Shown piece by piece: positions 37,745 through 46,444 of a stretch of 64,000 bases of DNA. Position numbers and translations under genes: made by a program. This DNA comes from Bin80 sp965203305. GTDB lineage: Bacteria; Bacteroidota; Rhodothermia; Rhodothermales; Bin80. The notes beneath the pieces are model-generated. The model saw only the letters and a list, made by a program, of their open reading frames with translations, ran no database searches and had not been told where the DNA came from. The stretch is from the NCBI GenBank assembly GCA_965203305.1, contig OZ241874.1, forward strand, positions 744,001 to 808,000, in the 5' to 3' direction. Position 1 is the stretch's first letter. Each line of letters begins with the position of its first letter.

Positions 37745-37890
37745 GATTAACTCCCCGGGAGTAACTAGTAGCCCCCAGCATCTTGAATGCCCGGGGGGGA
37801 GATGTACCCCGGGGAGTTGCTGTGACCGACATCCTGTGAAGAGTATGTGCCACTTGAGCACCTATATAGGGGCAGATGACGGTCACCGCT
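37745..37890 (+). ncRNA. Predicted IS110 bridge RNA (target loop and donor loop)
   Basis: Two stem-loops with internal loops. Target loop: outer stem 37749-37763 with 37805-37818, inner hairpin GCAT-CTTGA-ATGC (37778-37790); left guide GCCCCC (37771-37776) is identical to the left flank 37590-37595, right guide GGGGGGG (37793-37799) complements the right flank 39363-39369. Donor loop: outer stem 37822-37833 with 37875-37886, inner hairpin GTGC...GCAC (37847-37861); left guide GTGAAGAGT (37836-37844) is identical to the right end of the element (39354-39362), right guide ATATAGG (37864-37870) complements CCTATAT at the left end (37594-37600). The order, target loop then donor loop, is that described for IS621. 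The 5' boundary is not defined. Confidence 0.8.
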
Positions 37891-37927
37891 GATCCGCATT
37901 CTTACTCACCTTCAGAACAAATATACG

Positions 37928-39250
37928 ATGAATCCTGAAGTAAACTGCACTGCCTTTGCAGGCATTGACTGGGGGGATTCCTCCCATCAGGTCTGCGTTC
38001 TTGACTCCGAGGGCACCGTTCTTGGAGAGAAAGCCTTTGCCCACTCCGGGGAAGGGTTGCGTGATATGATCACTTGGCTTCTTGCTTGCGTCAGCTGTAT
38101 CTCCGCCCAGGTTGCTGTTGCTATTGAGCGTCCGCACGGTGCCGTGGTGGACACGCTGCTGAATCGGGGCTTCCAGGTCGGTGCCATCAATCCCAAGCAG
38201 TCAGATCGCTTTCGGGACCGGTTCTCCCCCGCAGGAGCCAAGGATGACCGCCGGGACGCACGCGTCCTCGCCAGTGCCATCCGAACCGACCCGCACTGCT
38301 TCCGAATGCTCTCCCCGCTGCCTGCCGAGCAGGTCACTCTGCGCGAATGCTCCCGCATGACAGAGGATCTGACCGAGCAGAGAACCAAACTCACCAATCA
38401 GATCCGACAGCGACTCCATGAGTACTTCCCCCAATTCCTGGAACTGGGCGGAATGCTCTACACCCTGTGGCTGCTGGAACTCTGGAAACTCATCCCCACC
38501 CCAGAGCGGGCGAAGCGGGTACGGCTCAGAACAGTCGCCACATTGATGAAAAAGCATCGCATCCGTCGACTGACCCCGGAGCAGGTCCTGCAGATTTTAC
38601 GAAGCCCGTCCGTCTATGTCGCTCCCGGTGTTCTGGATGCGTCTGTCCGGAATATCCAGCGCCTGTGTGCGCTGCTGCATGTGGTGAACGAACAGCTTCG
38701 CGAGGCAAAGCGTGAAACAGAAGCTCTCCTGGATGAGATGGATGCCGCCACACAGCCCGCCCCGGAAGAGGAATGCCCCGTGGCAGGGGAGAGGGGCACA
38801 GATGAATCCAGAAGCGAAGAAACAGCCACAGAGTCCGAATACCGACACAGCATCATTGCGATTCTCCGATCCATGCCCGGGATTGGAACTACGGTCTTGG
38901 CAACCCTGCTCTCGGAAGCCGGCGAACTGATCAGCAAACAGGACTATAGGGCCTTGCGATGTCTGTGCGGGGTGGCTCCCGTTACCAGACGATCTGGAAA
39001 AACCCGGACCGTCGTCCGACGACTGGCAATGCACAAGCGCCTCAATAATGCAATCTACCACTGGGCCATGGTGGCCATGCAACATGACCCCATCTCCAAA
39101 GCCAAGTACAGGGCCCTGCGGGCACGAGGACACTCCCATGGACGCGCGCTGCGAACCGTGGGAGATCGCCTCCTCGGAGTCGCATGTGCCATGCTCCGAA
39201 ATGGAACCCTGTTTGATCCCGAAAGAATAAGCAGAGGTGCGCAGGCGTAG
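37928..39250 (+). CDS. IS110-family DEDD recombinase
   Basis: 440 residues. RuvC-like domain with the DEDD residues in AGIDWGDSSHQVCVLD, VAIERPHG and AKDDRRDARVLASA; C-terminal Transposase_20 domain with RSMPGIGTTVLATLLSEAG and the catalytic Ser region GVAPVTRRSGKT, then the conserved AIYHWAMVAMQHD and KAKYRALRARGHSHGRALRTVGDRLL. A middle acidic, Pro-rich spacer (ATQPAPEEECPVAGERGTDES) is longer than in IS621. All motifs are complete, so the element should be competent to move. It inserts through a serine recombinase-like strand exchange guided by the bridge RNA. Confidence 0.93.
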   Translation: MNPEVNCTAFAGIDWGDSSHQVCVLDSEGTVLGEKAFAHSGEGLRDMITWLLACVSCISAQVAVAIERPHGAVVDTLLNRGFQVGAINPKQSDRFRDRFSPAGAKDDRRDARVLASAIRTDPHCFRMLSPLPAEQVTLRECSRMTEDLTEQRTKLTNQIRQRLHEYFPQFLELGGMLYTLWLLELWKLIPTPERAKRVRLRTVATLMKKHRIRRLTPEQVLQILRSPSVYVAPGVLDASVRNIQRLCALLHVVNEQLREAKRETEALLDEMDAATQPAPEEECPVAGERGTDESRSEETATESEYRHSIIAILRSMPGIGTTVLATLLSEAGELISKQDYRALRCLCGVAPVTRRSGKTRTVVRRLAMHKRLNNAIYHWAMVAMQHDPISKAKYRALRARGHSHGRALRTVGDRLLGVACAMLRNGTLFDPERISRGAQA

Positions 39251-39362
39251 CCAGAAATCTTCCCCAAAACACACACAGAACCACACGCCGAAAGATCAGA
39301 ACCTATGACTGCCAACCTCTCTTATATTGTCCGATTTTTACCTTCTATAAATGGTGAAGAGT

Positions 39363-39373
39363 CCCCCCCCCCC
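39363..39373. repeat. Homopolymeric C11 at the IS110 right junction (signal-peptide codons of copy B)
   Basis: Eleven Cs, with five more left on the other side of the IS (37591-37595). If CC is the exchanged core, the tract before insertion had 14 Cs, which is in the same reading frame as 11. Confidence 0.85.
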
Positions 39374-39461
39374 AATTTTTGTAGATATTTCATGAGGTTG
39401 ATGTGTTGGTTGATGAAACGTTTTTGTGATGTGATCAGGCCACAACCGGCGTGATCTTGCC

Positions 39462-39494
39462 CTAATATACACATGGAACAGTGGGTATGACTAA
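39462..39494 (-). promoter_or_regulatory. Probable promoter of copy B
   Basis: Minus-strand TAGTCATACC, 12 bases, then TGTGTATATTAG, closely matching the upstream regions of copy A (13036-13070) and a copy at 52837-52870. It still points at the remaining 5' stub of copy B. Nothing else was recognised between 39495 and 39826. Confidence 0.45.
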
Positions 39495-39826
39495 TCTACC
39501 TGCAATTTTTTCAGATTCTTTTTTCGGGGGAAAGTTTTGTCTTCTCGTTCGTGTATGATCAAACGGGGGAGGGGTTGTACCGCAGGGCAACAAGAGACAT
39601 GCCTACCTGAAATTCCTACAATGTTCCATCCTGCTGTATCCCAACATTGATTGCAGGAAAAAACAATCGTGTATCGGCGCCAACTGTTCCCAAAGGGAGA
39701 CAGTTCTCAATTGCTCCAGGTTATACATTTATGCCCAAGCTTTCGGTGTGAGCTCTCTACTCTGGCAGTGCGCACCGCGAAAAACCACAAATCCGTAGCA
39801 ACGGGGGCATCTGCATACCCAGTAGC

Positions 39827-40891
39827 TCAGTCAGAAAGTGTCACACCAAGCCCGGGTTCTTCCAGAAGATGCATGTATCCGCCAGACAGGTAAAACCCTC
39901 CCCGTGCCACATCTCTGGAGAGATCAAAGCTGCCATCCAGGTCCACATATCGCGTTCCAGGACACGCATATGCAGCATGCAGGGCAGCAGCAATGCTGAT
40001 TACGCTCTCATCCATACAGCCCCACATCAGGTCAATCCTCGCCAGTTGTGCCAGTTCTGCAATCTGCAGCGCCCCCGTAATTCCACCGCACTTCATGAGC
40101 TTGATATTCCAAATTCCAAAGGGCGCGGCGGAAACCATCCCGAGAGCGTCCGATGGACCATGCAGACTTTCGTCCGCCGCGATGAGACTCCTGGCATCCT
40201 CTGGCAGTTTGAGCATATCTTCCTCCTTTCCTCTGGCAAGAGGTTGTTCAATGAGCTCAAGTCGCAATGCACGAGATTCACGAGCCAGATATTCAGTCTG
40301 CGAGACCGTGTATCCCTGATTTGCATCCACACGGATGTGAACACTGGCCGGACATGCGGATCGCAGGGCCCGCAGGCGTTCCAGGTCTTCCCTGTAATGT
40401 AATCCGAGTTTGACCTTCAGGCAACGGAATCCACGCGCAAGATATTCGCGTGCTTCCTCCAGCGTTTCCTCCAAGGACAGAATTCCAATGGTGATGGAGG
40501 TAGGAAGCGGTTTTCCGGGGGTTCCGAGCATGGCTGCTACGGGCACGCCAATACTCCGTGCCAGAAGGTCATGGAGTGCCATATCCAGAGCTGCCATGGC
40601 AGAAGGGTACTGCAAGCAACTGATTCGCACCTGCTGTGTCAATGCCCGAAGCAGTTGTGGATTCTGCCCTTTCAAAACGTGATGTGCAGACTCATCCAGT
40701 ACTTCGAGAGACTCTCCGGCATCTTCAGATGTCACCGCGGTCGGGGCGGCACACCCAAAACCGGACACTCCATGATTGTTTTCCAGCCGAACAAAATGCA
40801 AATCCACCACACGGACTTCTCGTGTGGCAATCACATACGGACGGATCAGAGGAAGCTGTTCGGTCCAGATCTCTGCGTGTTGAATCGTCAT
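39827..40891 (-). CDS. Enolase-superfamily epimerase/racemase, probable N-acetyl-D-glutamate racemase (DgcA-like)
   Basis: 354 residues of the muconate lactonising/dipeptide epimerase group: general-base Lys in CLKVKLGLHY, metal ligands in VDANQGY, LIEQPLA and AADESLHG, second Lys in NIKLMKCGG, and the C-terminal MWGCMDESVISIAAALHAA. By itself this would be called an L-Ala-D/L-Glu epimerase. However its ATG overlaps the stop of a DUF1611 gene by 4 bases; in marine bacteria such a pair (DgcN and DgcA) has been shown to convert D-glutamate to L-glutamate through N-acetyl intermediates. The pairing makes that role more likely here, though peptidoglycan dipeptide recycling remains possible. Confidence 0.75.
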   Translation of the reverse strand: MTIQHAEIWTEQLPLIRPYVIATREVRVVDLHFVRLENNHGVSGFGCAAPTAVTSEDAGESLEVLDESAHHVLKGQNPQLLRALTQQVRISCLQYPSAMAALDMALHDLLARSIGVPVAAMLGTPGKPLPTSITIGILSLEETLEEAREYLARGFRCLKVKLGLHYREDLERLRALRSACPASVHIRVDANQGYTVSQTEYLARESRALRLELIEQPLARGKEEDMLKLPEDARSLIAADESLHGPSDALGMVSAAPFGIWNIKLMKCGGITGALQIAELAQLARIDLMWGCMDESVISIAAALHAAYACPGTRYVDLDGSFDLSRDVARGGFYLSGGYMHLLEEPGLGVTLSD

Positions 40892-41937
40892 GAAGACAGT
40901 CTATGTCGGATTGCAGCCGAGAGGCGTTCCACGCCATCTTCCAGAGGGCGGACGACAGGAATCCCGTGACATGCTTCCAGTTCGGAGGCAATCTGTGCGG
41001 AGTGCGGATCCTCCAGTCCATGCGTATACAGTGTGATTCCCCATACCTCTGCCCCTAAAAGGCGGATGAGTTCGAGTTCCTCGGACAGCGGAGGCAACAT
41101 GCAGTCAATGTGCTCAAAGTCTTCGTAGTGGGTTCGTGCCGGAGCATGCTGCAGGATCACCCCGGCGGCCCTTGCGGAGCAAATCAACTCTGAGCCGGCG
41201 GGTCCAGCCGGATTTCGGAGCGCAGACTGCCCTTCCAGAAGAATCACATCTGGACCTGTCTCACGGTCACACTGTACGATGGCATGTTCCAGTTCTCCTG
41301 CTACAAAATCATTCAGGGTCGCATCAAAAATGAATCCGTACCGGATCCCCTGCAACCAGCCCGTCTGTCCCGTATAGATCACCTCTGCATGTGTGTTCTG
41401 TGCACGAAATGCTTTCTGCAAGAGCATGGTCGTAGTTCTTTTTCCAATGGCACAGTCCATTCCCAGAACTGCAACACGCGGGGCAGACACGGAAAAGACC
41501 TCTCCCGTCCAGAAATGCAATTCCGAAGCAGGGCGGGGTTTGCGCAGGTCAATGATCTTTCCTTTTGCCTTTTTCAGGAGCTCGGCATCATCCGAGAGCA
41601 GCTGATGAAGTCCGTTCACGAGAGTCAGTCCGGCAGATGCTGCCGCAAGCAAATCCTCTCTCAGCGTGTCGGGAAGCAGCCCGCCAACAGTTGCCACGCC
41701 GACTATGCAATGGGTGGGTGACACAGGCATCTGATTCAGGGCATCAGATATTGAACGATAGAATGGAATATTGCGCACATGCCCGTCCAGTACATCTCCT
41801 GCGTCCTTTCCTTCGTGCGCAGAATCAATCACGCCCAGAAGTTCATATCTACTGGGGCCTCGTACAAGTCCATGTGCAGTTTTTGCGAATACGCTATCAA
41901 ATAGTCCGTTCGCAAGTACAAGTGCAGATTTTTTCAT
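40888..41937 (-). CDS. DUF1611 family protein, probable DgcN-like D-glutamate N-acetyltransferase
   Basis: 349 residues with an N-terminal Rossmann-like domain (YELLGVIDSAHEGKDAGDVL; HCIVGVATVGGLLP) and a C-terminal P-loop-like domain (VAVLGMDCAIGKRTTTMLLQKA; YTGQTGWLQGIRYGFIFDATLNDFVAGELEHAI; ILLEGQSALRNPAG), the DUF1611 architecture. Family member DgcN acetylates D-glutamate, feeding the racemase DgcA. The downstream epimerase gene overlaps by ATGA, so the two are translationally coupled. Function is inferred from family and partner. The 180 bases before glgP are a divergent promoter region. Confidence 0.75.
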   Translation of the reverse strand: MKKSALVLANGLFDSVFAKTAHGLVRGPSRYELLGVIDSAHEGKDAGDVLDGHVRNIPFYRSISDALNQMPVSPTHCIVGVATVGGLLPDTLREDLLAAASAGLTLVNGLHQLLSDDAELLKKAKGKIIDLRKPRPASELHFWTGEVFSVSAPRVAVLGMDCAIGKRTTTMLLQKAFRAQNTHAEVIYTGQTGWLQGIRYGFIFDATLNDFVAGELEHAIVQCDRETGPDVILLEGQSALRNPAGPAGSELICSARAAGVILQHAPARTHYEDFEHIDCMLPPLSEELELIRLLGAEVWGITLYTHGLEDPHSAQIASELEACHGIPVVRPLEDGVERLSAAIRHRLSS

Positions 41938-42115
41938 GAATTCTCAACTCTTCAGCAGGCAGGTGGCATTTGCAAACCAAATGCCTTCAACTCATACCCA
42001 TACCAGTTCGTGCTGTATTCTCTCAACAAACTGTAAATTTTGCCGTGGTTGTGTTTTCAGAATGCATGTATCCCGGTTCCGTTAATTGATCACCTCATCT
42101 TGTCAAAAATAATCC

Positions 42116-44692
42116 ATGATTCCGAAACCCGTACGCACCTTCACCAGTGCCCCCTCGTTGCCAGCCTCCCTTGAGAGGCTACAGGAATTGGCCTATAATG
42201 TACGCTGGGCCTGGGATGACGACACGGTTGCTCTTTTTCAGAGGCTGGATGAGGAGCTCTGGAACAGTTCAGGACATAATCCGGTGCGGATGCTGGCCCG
42301 GCTGCCTGTATCCCGACTGAGGGAGCTGGCAGAGGATGAAGGCTTTATTGCGCATTTGAACGAAGTCTGTGCTTCTTTTGAGTCTTACATGAAAGCGGGG
42401 TCAACCTGGTATTCCCGCACCCATGCATCCGATGGACTGCTGGCGGCATACTTCTCCGCCGAGTTCGGTGTTACAGAGTGTATCAAGATTTTTGCCGGAG
42501 GTCTGGGCGTTCTGGCCGGGGATCATCTCAAGAGTGCCAGTGATCTTGGTGTTCCGATTGTTGGGGTCGGCTTGATGTACCAGCAGGGGTATTTCAGCCA
42601 GCATCTGGATGCCGGCGGCTGGCAACAGGAATCGTACATAGAGAATGACTTTGCATATCTGCCTCTGATTCTGGAGCGGGAATCAGATGGTTTGCCGCTG
42701 CAAGTGGATGTGGAAATTGGCGAGCGAACCGTATCTGCCCGGATCTGGAGACTGCAGGTCGGGCGGACTCCCCTGTACCTGCTGGATACCAATTTCAGTG
42801 CCAATACGCATGACGAAGACCGAAATCTGACAGATTACCTCTACGGAGGAGGGAATGAACTTCGGATTCGTCAGGAGATCATGCTTGGGATCGGAGGGTA
42901 CCGGGCCCTGCAGAAACTGGGACTCAAGCCTCAGGTGTTTCATGTGAATGAGGGGCATTCTGCGTTTTTGACACTAGAGCGTACGAAGCAGTTGATGCAG
43001 GAGCACCAGATGTCCTTTGAAGAGGCCCGTACAGCCACTGCGGCAAGCGTCGTTTTCACCACGCATACTCCCGTAGAGGCCGGGCATGACCGGTTCCCGC
43101 CCGAATTGATGGACCGCTACCTTGTATCCTATGCCAAACAATCGCTGGGACTGGAACGCAAAGAGTTTATGGCCCTCGGACGGGAGAATGCCGATGATGA
43201 CAAGGAGTTTTTCGGGATGACGAAACTCGCACTGCGCATGAGCAGTGCCTGCAATGGAGTTGCGCGTCTGCATGGAGAGGTAAGCCGGGCCATGTGGCAG
43301 TCCCTCTGGCCTTCCCTGCCGGAAAACGAAGTCCCCATCAGTCATGTTACCAACGGCATTCACATAGCTTCCTGGATTTCCGGTTCGCTCCAGCGTTCTC
43401 TGGACCGCTATGTTGGGCCGCGCTGGCGGGAGGAAGCCATCAGCGAGTCTCAGTGGAGGCATGCAGAGGAGATCCCGGATGATGTACTCTGGCACATACA
43501 TCTGGCGTGCAAGGAGCATCTGATCGTGCAGGCCCGCAGGTCTCTGCGATCCCGGCTGCTTCGGCTTGAGGCTCCGGCAAAAGAGATTGCCCGTGCGAAG
43601 GAAATTCTGGACCCGCATGCCCTGACTATAGGATTTGCAAGGCGATTTGCCACCTACAAGCGGGCCAGCCTTCTGCTTCGGGACTTGCAGAGGCTGACAG
43701 ACATTTTGACCCATCCTGCACAGCCGGTGCAAATCATTTTCGCGGGAAAAGCTCATCCCAAAGACCAGCCGGGCAAAGAACTCATCCAGAAAATTGTTGC
43801 GGCATCCAGCACGGAGCCTCTGTGCCATCATATTGTTTTCCTGGAAGACTATGACATGGCGATTGCCCGCGATCTGGTGCAGGGAGTAGACCTGTGGCTA
43901 AACACCCCCCGCCGTCCAAGGGAGGCAAGCGGGACCAGTGGAATGAAAGTGGCTGCAAACGGAGGACTAAACCTCAGTATTCTGGATGGATGGTGGGAGG
44001 AAGGCTATGACCCGTCCATCGGCTGGTCTATCGGGAAGGGGGAGATGATGGAGAATCCTGCCTACCAGGATGAGCGAGACGCAGAGCATCTCTATGACCA
44101 GCTTGAGCATGCAATTATTCCCCTGTTTTACGAGCATTCGTCTGAGGGCCTTCCCCTAAAGTGGATTGCCCGAATGAAACGCTCCATTGCCGTGCACAGC
44201 AGCTTTTTCAATACGCACCGCATGGTCCAGGAGTATACCGAAAAGATCTATCTGGCCGCGGCTTCATGCACTGAGGCACTCTATACCAAGGATATGAAAG
44301 AAGTCCGGTCCCTTTCAGACTGGGAACGCAGAGTACAAGAATCTTGGCCGAATGTCCAGATTCATATCCACGAAGAGGCCACGAAAGACCACCTGCAGGT
44401 GGGTGATCCGTTCTCTGTCAGGGCTGACGTAACGCTGGGAACTCTTTCGCCGGATGATGTAGAGGTAGAACTGTATCTGGGGCGTGTTGCTGACGGCGGG
44501 GAGATTGCAGATGCTGCGATCACCCCCATGCATCTGGTCAAAGCTGGTCAGAATGGCACTCCGCACTCCTACGAAGCCGAGAATGTCACTTGCATGAAAA
44601 GCGGGGAAGTCGGATACACGGTTCGAGTTCGTCCACAACGTGGAGACCAGCCTCTGCTTCACTGCTCCGGTCTGATGACCTGGGCTCAGTGA
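42116..44692 (+). CDS. glgP: Alpha-glucan (glycogen/maltodextrin) phosphorylase
   Basis: 858 residues of the GT35 alpha-glucan family phosphorylases with the N-terminal DUF3417 domain (LQELAYNVRWAWDDDTVALFQRLD). It releases glucose 1-phosphate from alpha-1,4-glucans. Seen directly: AGGLGVLAGDHLKSASDLGVP, THTPVEAGHDRFP, FARRFATYKRASLLL, and the pyridoxal-phosphate region PRRPREASGTSGMKVAANGGLNLSILDGWWEEG. The ATG follows a 178-base divergent intergenic region. Its end overlaps the convergent neighbour by 7 bases, so no separate terminator exists between them. Confidence 0.95.
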   Translation: MIPKPVRTFTSAPSLPASLERLQELAYNVRWAWDDDTVALFQRLDEELWNSSGHNPVRMLARLPVSRLRELAEDEGFIAHLNEVCASFESYMKAGSTWYSRTHASDGLLAAYFSAEFGVTECIKIFAGGLGVLAGDHLKSASDLGVPIVGVGLMYQQGYFSQHLDAGGWQQESYIENDFAYLPLILERESDGLPLQVDVEIGERTVSARIWRLQVGRTPLYLLDTNFSANTHDEDRNLTDYLYGGGNELRIRQEIMLGIGGYRALQKLGLKPQVFHVNEGHSAFLTLERTKQLMQEHQMSFEEARTATAASVVFTTHTPVEAGHDRFPPELMDRYLVSYAKQSLGLERKEFMALGRENADDDKEFFGMTKLALRMSSACNGVARLHGEVSRAMWQSLWPSLPENEVPISHVTNGIHIASWISGSLQRSLDRYVGPRWREEAISESQWRHAEEIPDDVLWHIHLACKEHLIVQARRSLRSRLLRLEAPAKEIARAKEILDPHALTIGFARRFATYKRASLLLRDLQRLTDILTHPAQPVQIIFAGKAHPKDQPGKELIQKIVAASSTEPLCHHIVFLEDYDMAIARDLVQGVDLWLNTPRRPREASGTSGMKVAANGGLNLSILDGWWEEGYDPSIGWSIGKGEMMENPAYQDERDAEHLYDQLEHAIIPLFYEHSSEGLPLKWIARMKRSIAVHSSFFNTHRMVQEYTEKIYLAAASCTEALYTKDMKEVRSLSDWERRVQESWPNVQIHIHEEATKDHLQVGDPFSVRADVTLGTLSPDDVEVELYLGRVADGGEIADAAITPMHLVKAGQNGTPHSYEAENVTCMKSGEVGYTVRVRPQRGDQPLLHCSGLMTWAQ

Positions 44693-45471
44693 GCACCGGA
44701 CTCCTCAAGCGTATCCAGCGTTATCCACTCAGGATTCTCAAAAATTCTGTCGGATAATTTGGTGTAGACTCCCAGATTCGTGACTTTGATGACATTTGCC
44801 TCGTTGCTCTCTGGATATTTCCGGGTATCCGAAAGCAGGATCCCGCCGTAGTTGCGGTATCCTTCCCAGGTCCGGGTGAAATTGGGTTCTGCGGCATCGG
44901 CATTGGCATAGTAGGACCACTGCTGGACCAGTCCGGATTCTTTCCCCACATAGACATCGTATCCGTTGTCCGGCGTAACTCCTACGCCATCAAATCGGAG
45001 AGTAAGAACATGTGCCTCTTTTCCATCCGGCATCATCTCTTCCCCTTTATATCCCAGCGTTACCCCGGAATCCTTAAGCTTGTAGGGCATCAATAGCCAG
45101 TAGCCTGCATTGATCCAGTCCCTGTAGGCACTGGCAAGCAGATCATCCGCAGGAATGATTTCGTTGCCATGTCTGAAGGCTCGCCCTTCCATCGTATGGA
45201 TATTCATAAGCACGACGGTGCTGTCTCCCTGCCAGCGGAATCTGCCGGTCCACTTGTCCCATATCAGATCCTCTCCGAAGATAGTCCAGCTCAGGTACCG
45301 GGCCTGCTCCCATGCCGCGCGGCCGCCCATACTCATCATGACCTGATCGGCGATTGCAATGGCACGGGGGTCGGAATCTTCTGCATTGAATCCCTCCATC
45401 GGCGGATTGGGATCATCCTGCGCAGCTGCCAGTGCGGGGATCAGAAGAAGAAGTATAATGGAGTTTTTCAT
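44686..45471 (-). CDS. Exported protein of unknown function
   Basis: 261 residues with a cleavable signal peptide (MKNSIILLLLIPALAAAQ). The mature protein starts with an acidic linker, then ADQVMMSMGGRAAWEQARYLSW and a beta-rich body (RFRWQGDSTVVLMNIHTMEGRAF; VLTLRFDGVGVTPDNGYDVYVGKESGLVQQWSYY). The pattern of strands is reminiscent of LolA-fold periplasmic lipid-binding proteins, and similar proteins are common but unnamed in Bacteroidota. Convergent with glgP, overlapping its last codons. Confidence 0.75.
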   Translation of the reverse strand: MKNSIILLLLIPALAAAQDDPNPPMEGFNAEDSDPRAIAIADQVMMSMGGRAAWEQARYLSWTIFGEDLIWDKWTGRFRWQGDSTVVLMNIHTMEGRAFRHGNEIIPADDLLASAYRDWINAGYWLLMPYKLKDSGVTLGYKGEEMMPDGKEAHVLTLRFDGVGVTPDNGYDVYVGKESGLVQQWSYYANADAAEPNFTRTWEGYRNYGGILLSDTRKYPESNEANVIKVTNLGVYTKLSDRIFENPEWITLDTLEESGAH

Positions 45472-46001
45472 GCGATGGGGGATGTTGTCAAAATTGGTGG
45501 TGGTTGGATCCGTTCAGAGATGAACGGTTCCGTATCCTCTTGGATCCGTTACCTCACTGCCCTGTGGGATCTCGCCAGGAGTTTCTTTCGTTTGCAATGC
45601 TATTTCTTGGAACCTTGTTCTGCAGCGATTTCTTCGGGATTCTTGTCCCATACGGGTATTTTAGCAAAATATGGGGAGCGCAAATAGAAGATCTTCCCAT
45701 GTTCAATCCAGAAGCCTTTTCCGAGGTATTCTTTTCTTTTTTGGGGACGGGGATAATCCGAGCCCTCTGAGTTTCTCTGTGCGTATTCGTCGGATTGTCT
45801 GGCCATCGTGCTTCCAGATCAGCCAGGCTTCTTGAGGTTTGAGGGAGACACTCTACATCAATATATTCGTGTTTGGGAAAAGGAGTTCTCACTGTAGATG
45901 AACTGGACAAGATAGTTCAAGATATTCTGTTAGAGTGAGACATAAAATTTGGTATTTGACAATGTGCTGACATTAACAAATATTTTTCTTGGGAAGAAAA
46001 T
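45472..46001. other. Intergenic stretch with a possible small gene remnant
   Basis: A minus-strand frame at 45806-45600 encodes 68 residues (GKGFWIEHGKIFYLRSPYFAKIPVWDKNPEEIAAEQGSKK), which looks protein-like but has no upstream context and may be a relic. Otherwise nothing was recognised. Confidence 0.25.
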
Positions 46002-46034
46002 TTGGTTTTGGTTAGATGCTGTATTATATTCCGC

Positions 46035-46370
46035 ATGTTCTGTGAGGTGACTCGTCAGGGTTTTTGCTTCATCTCAAACTATTGCTCAGCTATAAACACA
46101 TCAAACTCAATTACGAAAACTACATTTCTTAATCTTCTCGCGATTTTAGTCATTGTTTTCGGGTTGACAGCATTGTCTACACCGGATCCTGCTACGCCGC
46201 TTGCAAATCCACCTGTTTTGCTTGAAGGGAAAGCCTGTTGCGACGGTTGTTGTGGGCATGTATGTCGTACCAACACAGATGGTACCTGTGAAGCAAAAGA
46301 TTGCTCTTTCTTCAGAAGGCTTTTTGGATGTTGCAGGCTCATAGGTGAGACTACAGCAAATTCCAGATGA
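46035..46370 (+). CDS. Small Cys-rich exported peptide, C-terminus supplied by a MITE
   Basis: About 111 residues from ATG 46035. A hydrophobic segment (TTFLNLLAILVIVFGLTALS) is followed by a mature part with nine cysteines in about 35 residues (ACCDGCCGHVCRTNTDGTCE, then KDC and FGCC). Not a family I recognise. It stands just upstream of a six-bladed propeller gene on the same strand; in Bacteroidota such propellers are often preceded by small secreted peptides. The stop codon lies in a MITE copy, so the last residues (about TTANSR) come from the element and the original end may have been different. Confidence 0.45.
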   Translation: MFCEVTRQGFCFISNYCSAINTSNSITKTTFLNLLAILVIVFGLTALSTPDPATPLANPPVLLEGKACCDGCCGHVCRTNTDGTCEAKDCSFFRRLFGCCRLIGETTANSR

Positions 46371-46435
46371 CGGAGGGGTATCTCTCTGAGAGTGCTTGCA
46401 GGCACACTGGGCCGGACATAAAGGTGTTCTTGCGT
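46347..46435 (+). repeat. MITE-like repeat, copy 3
   Basis: The interior GATGACGGAGGGGTATCTCTC ... GAGTGCTTGCAGGCAC matches copy 1; both ends are worn. It occupies the space between the Cys-rich gene and the propeller gene, ending about 10 bases before the propeller ATG. Confidence 0.6.
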
Positions 46436-46444
46436 CCTGTCTTG

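Larger units (their letters stand above)
37596..39362 (+). mobile_element. IS110-family insertion sequence inside the poly-C tract of copy B
   Basis: About 1767 bp inserted in the homopolymer of the signal-peptide codons of copy B; exact ends are ambiguous by a few Cs. Left junction GCCCCC|TATATC at 37590-37601, right junction GTGAAGAGT|CCCC from 39354. There are no terminal inverted repeats and no clear target duplication, as usual for IS110. Long 5' non-coding region (37596-37927) and short 3' region, the arrangement of the IS110 (not IS1111) subgroup, in which the bridge RNA is encoded upstream of the recombinase. Confidence 0.9.
29980..39393 (-). pseudogene. Giant secreted T9SS cargo gene, copy B, split by IS66 and IS110 insertions
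   Basis: Three separated pieces of one gene, read right to left. 39393-39363 encodes MKYLQKLGGG, the start of the signal peptide. 37595-34056 resumes with GFVFLFLLFAASSVFAQ and most of the beta-rich body, up to NNAKGLLLK. 31633-29980 continues in frame with SDVKQQRMAKLTLRQGKIHSMPMDS through the DUF4397-like region to the T9SS type A sorting domain ending KTGRMTLVK. Compared with copy A it lacks about 27 residues after LRNVADA, a clean in-frame deletion between two ADA-encoding repeats. Apart from the insertions the frame is intact, so decay is recent. Remaining frames (GTG at 37549; a 544-residue C-terminal frame) lack a signal peptide and are unlikely to make an exported product. Confidence 0.9.

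Noticed and set aside
37751..37818. The GC-rich hairpin read as an ordinary terminator
   Set aside because: No T-run follows, and its internal loop matches the insertion target, which the bridge RNA reading explains better.
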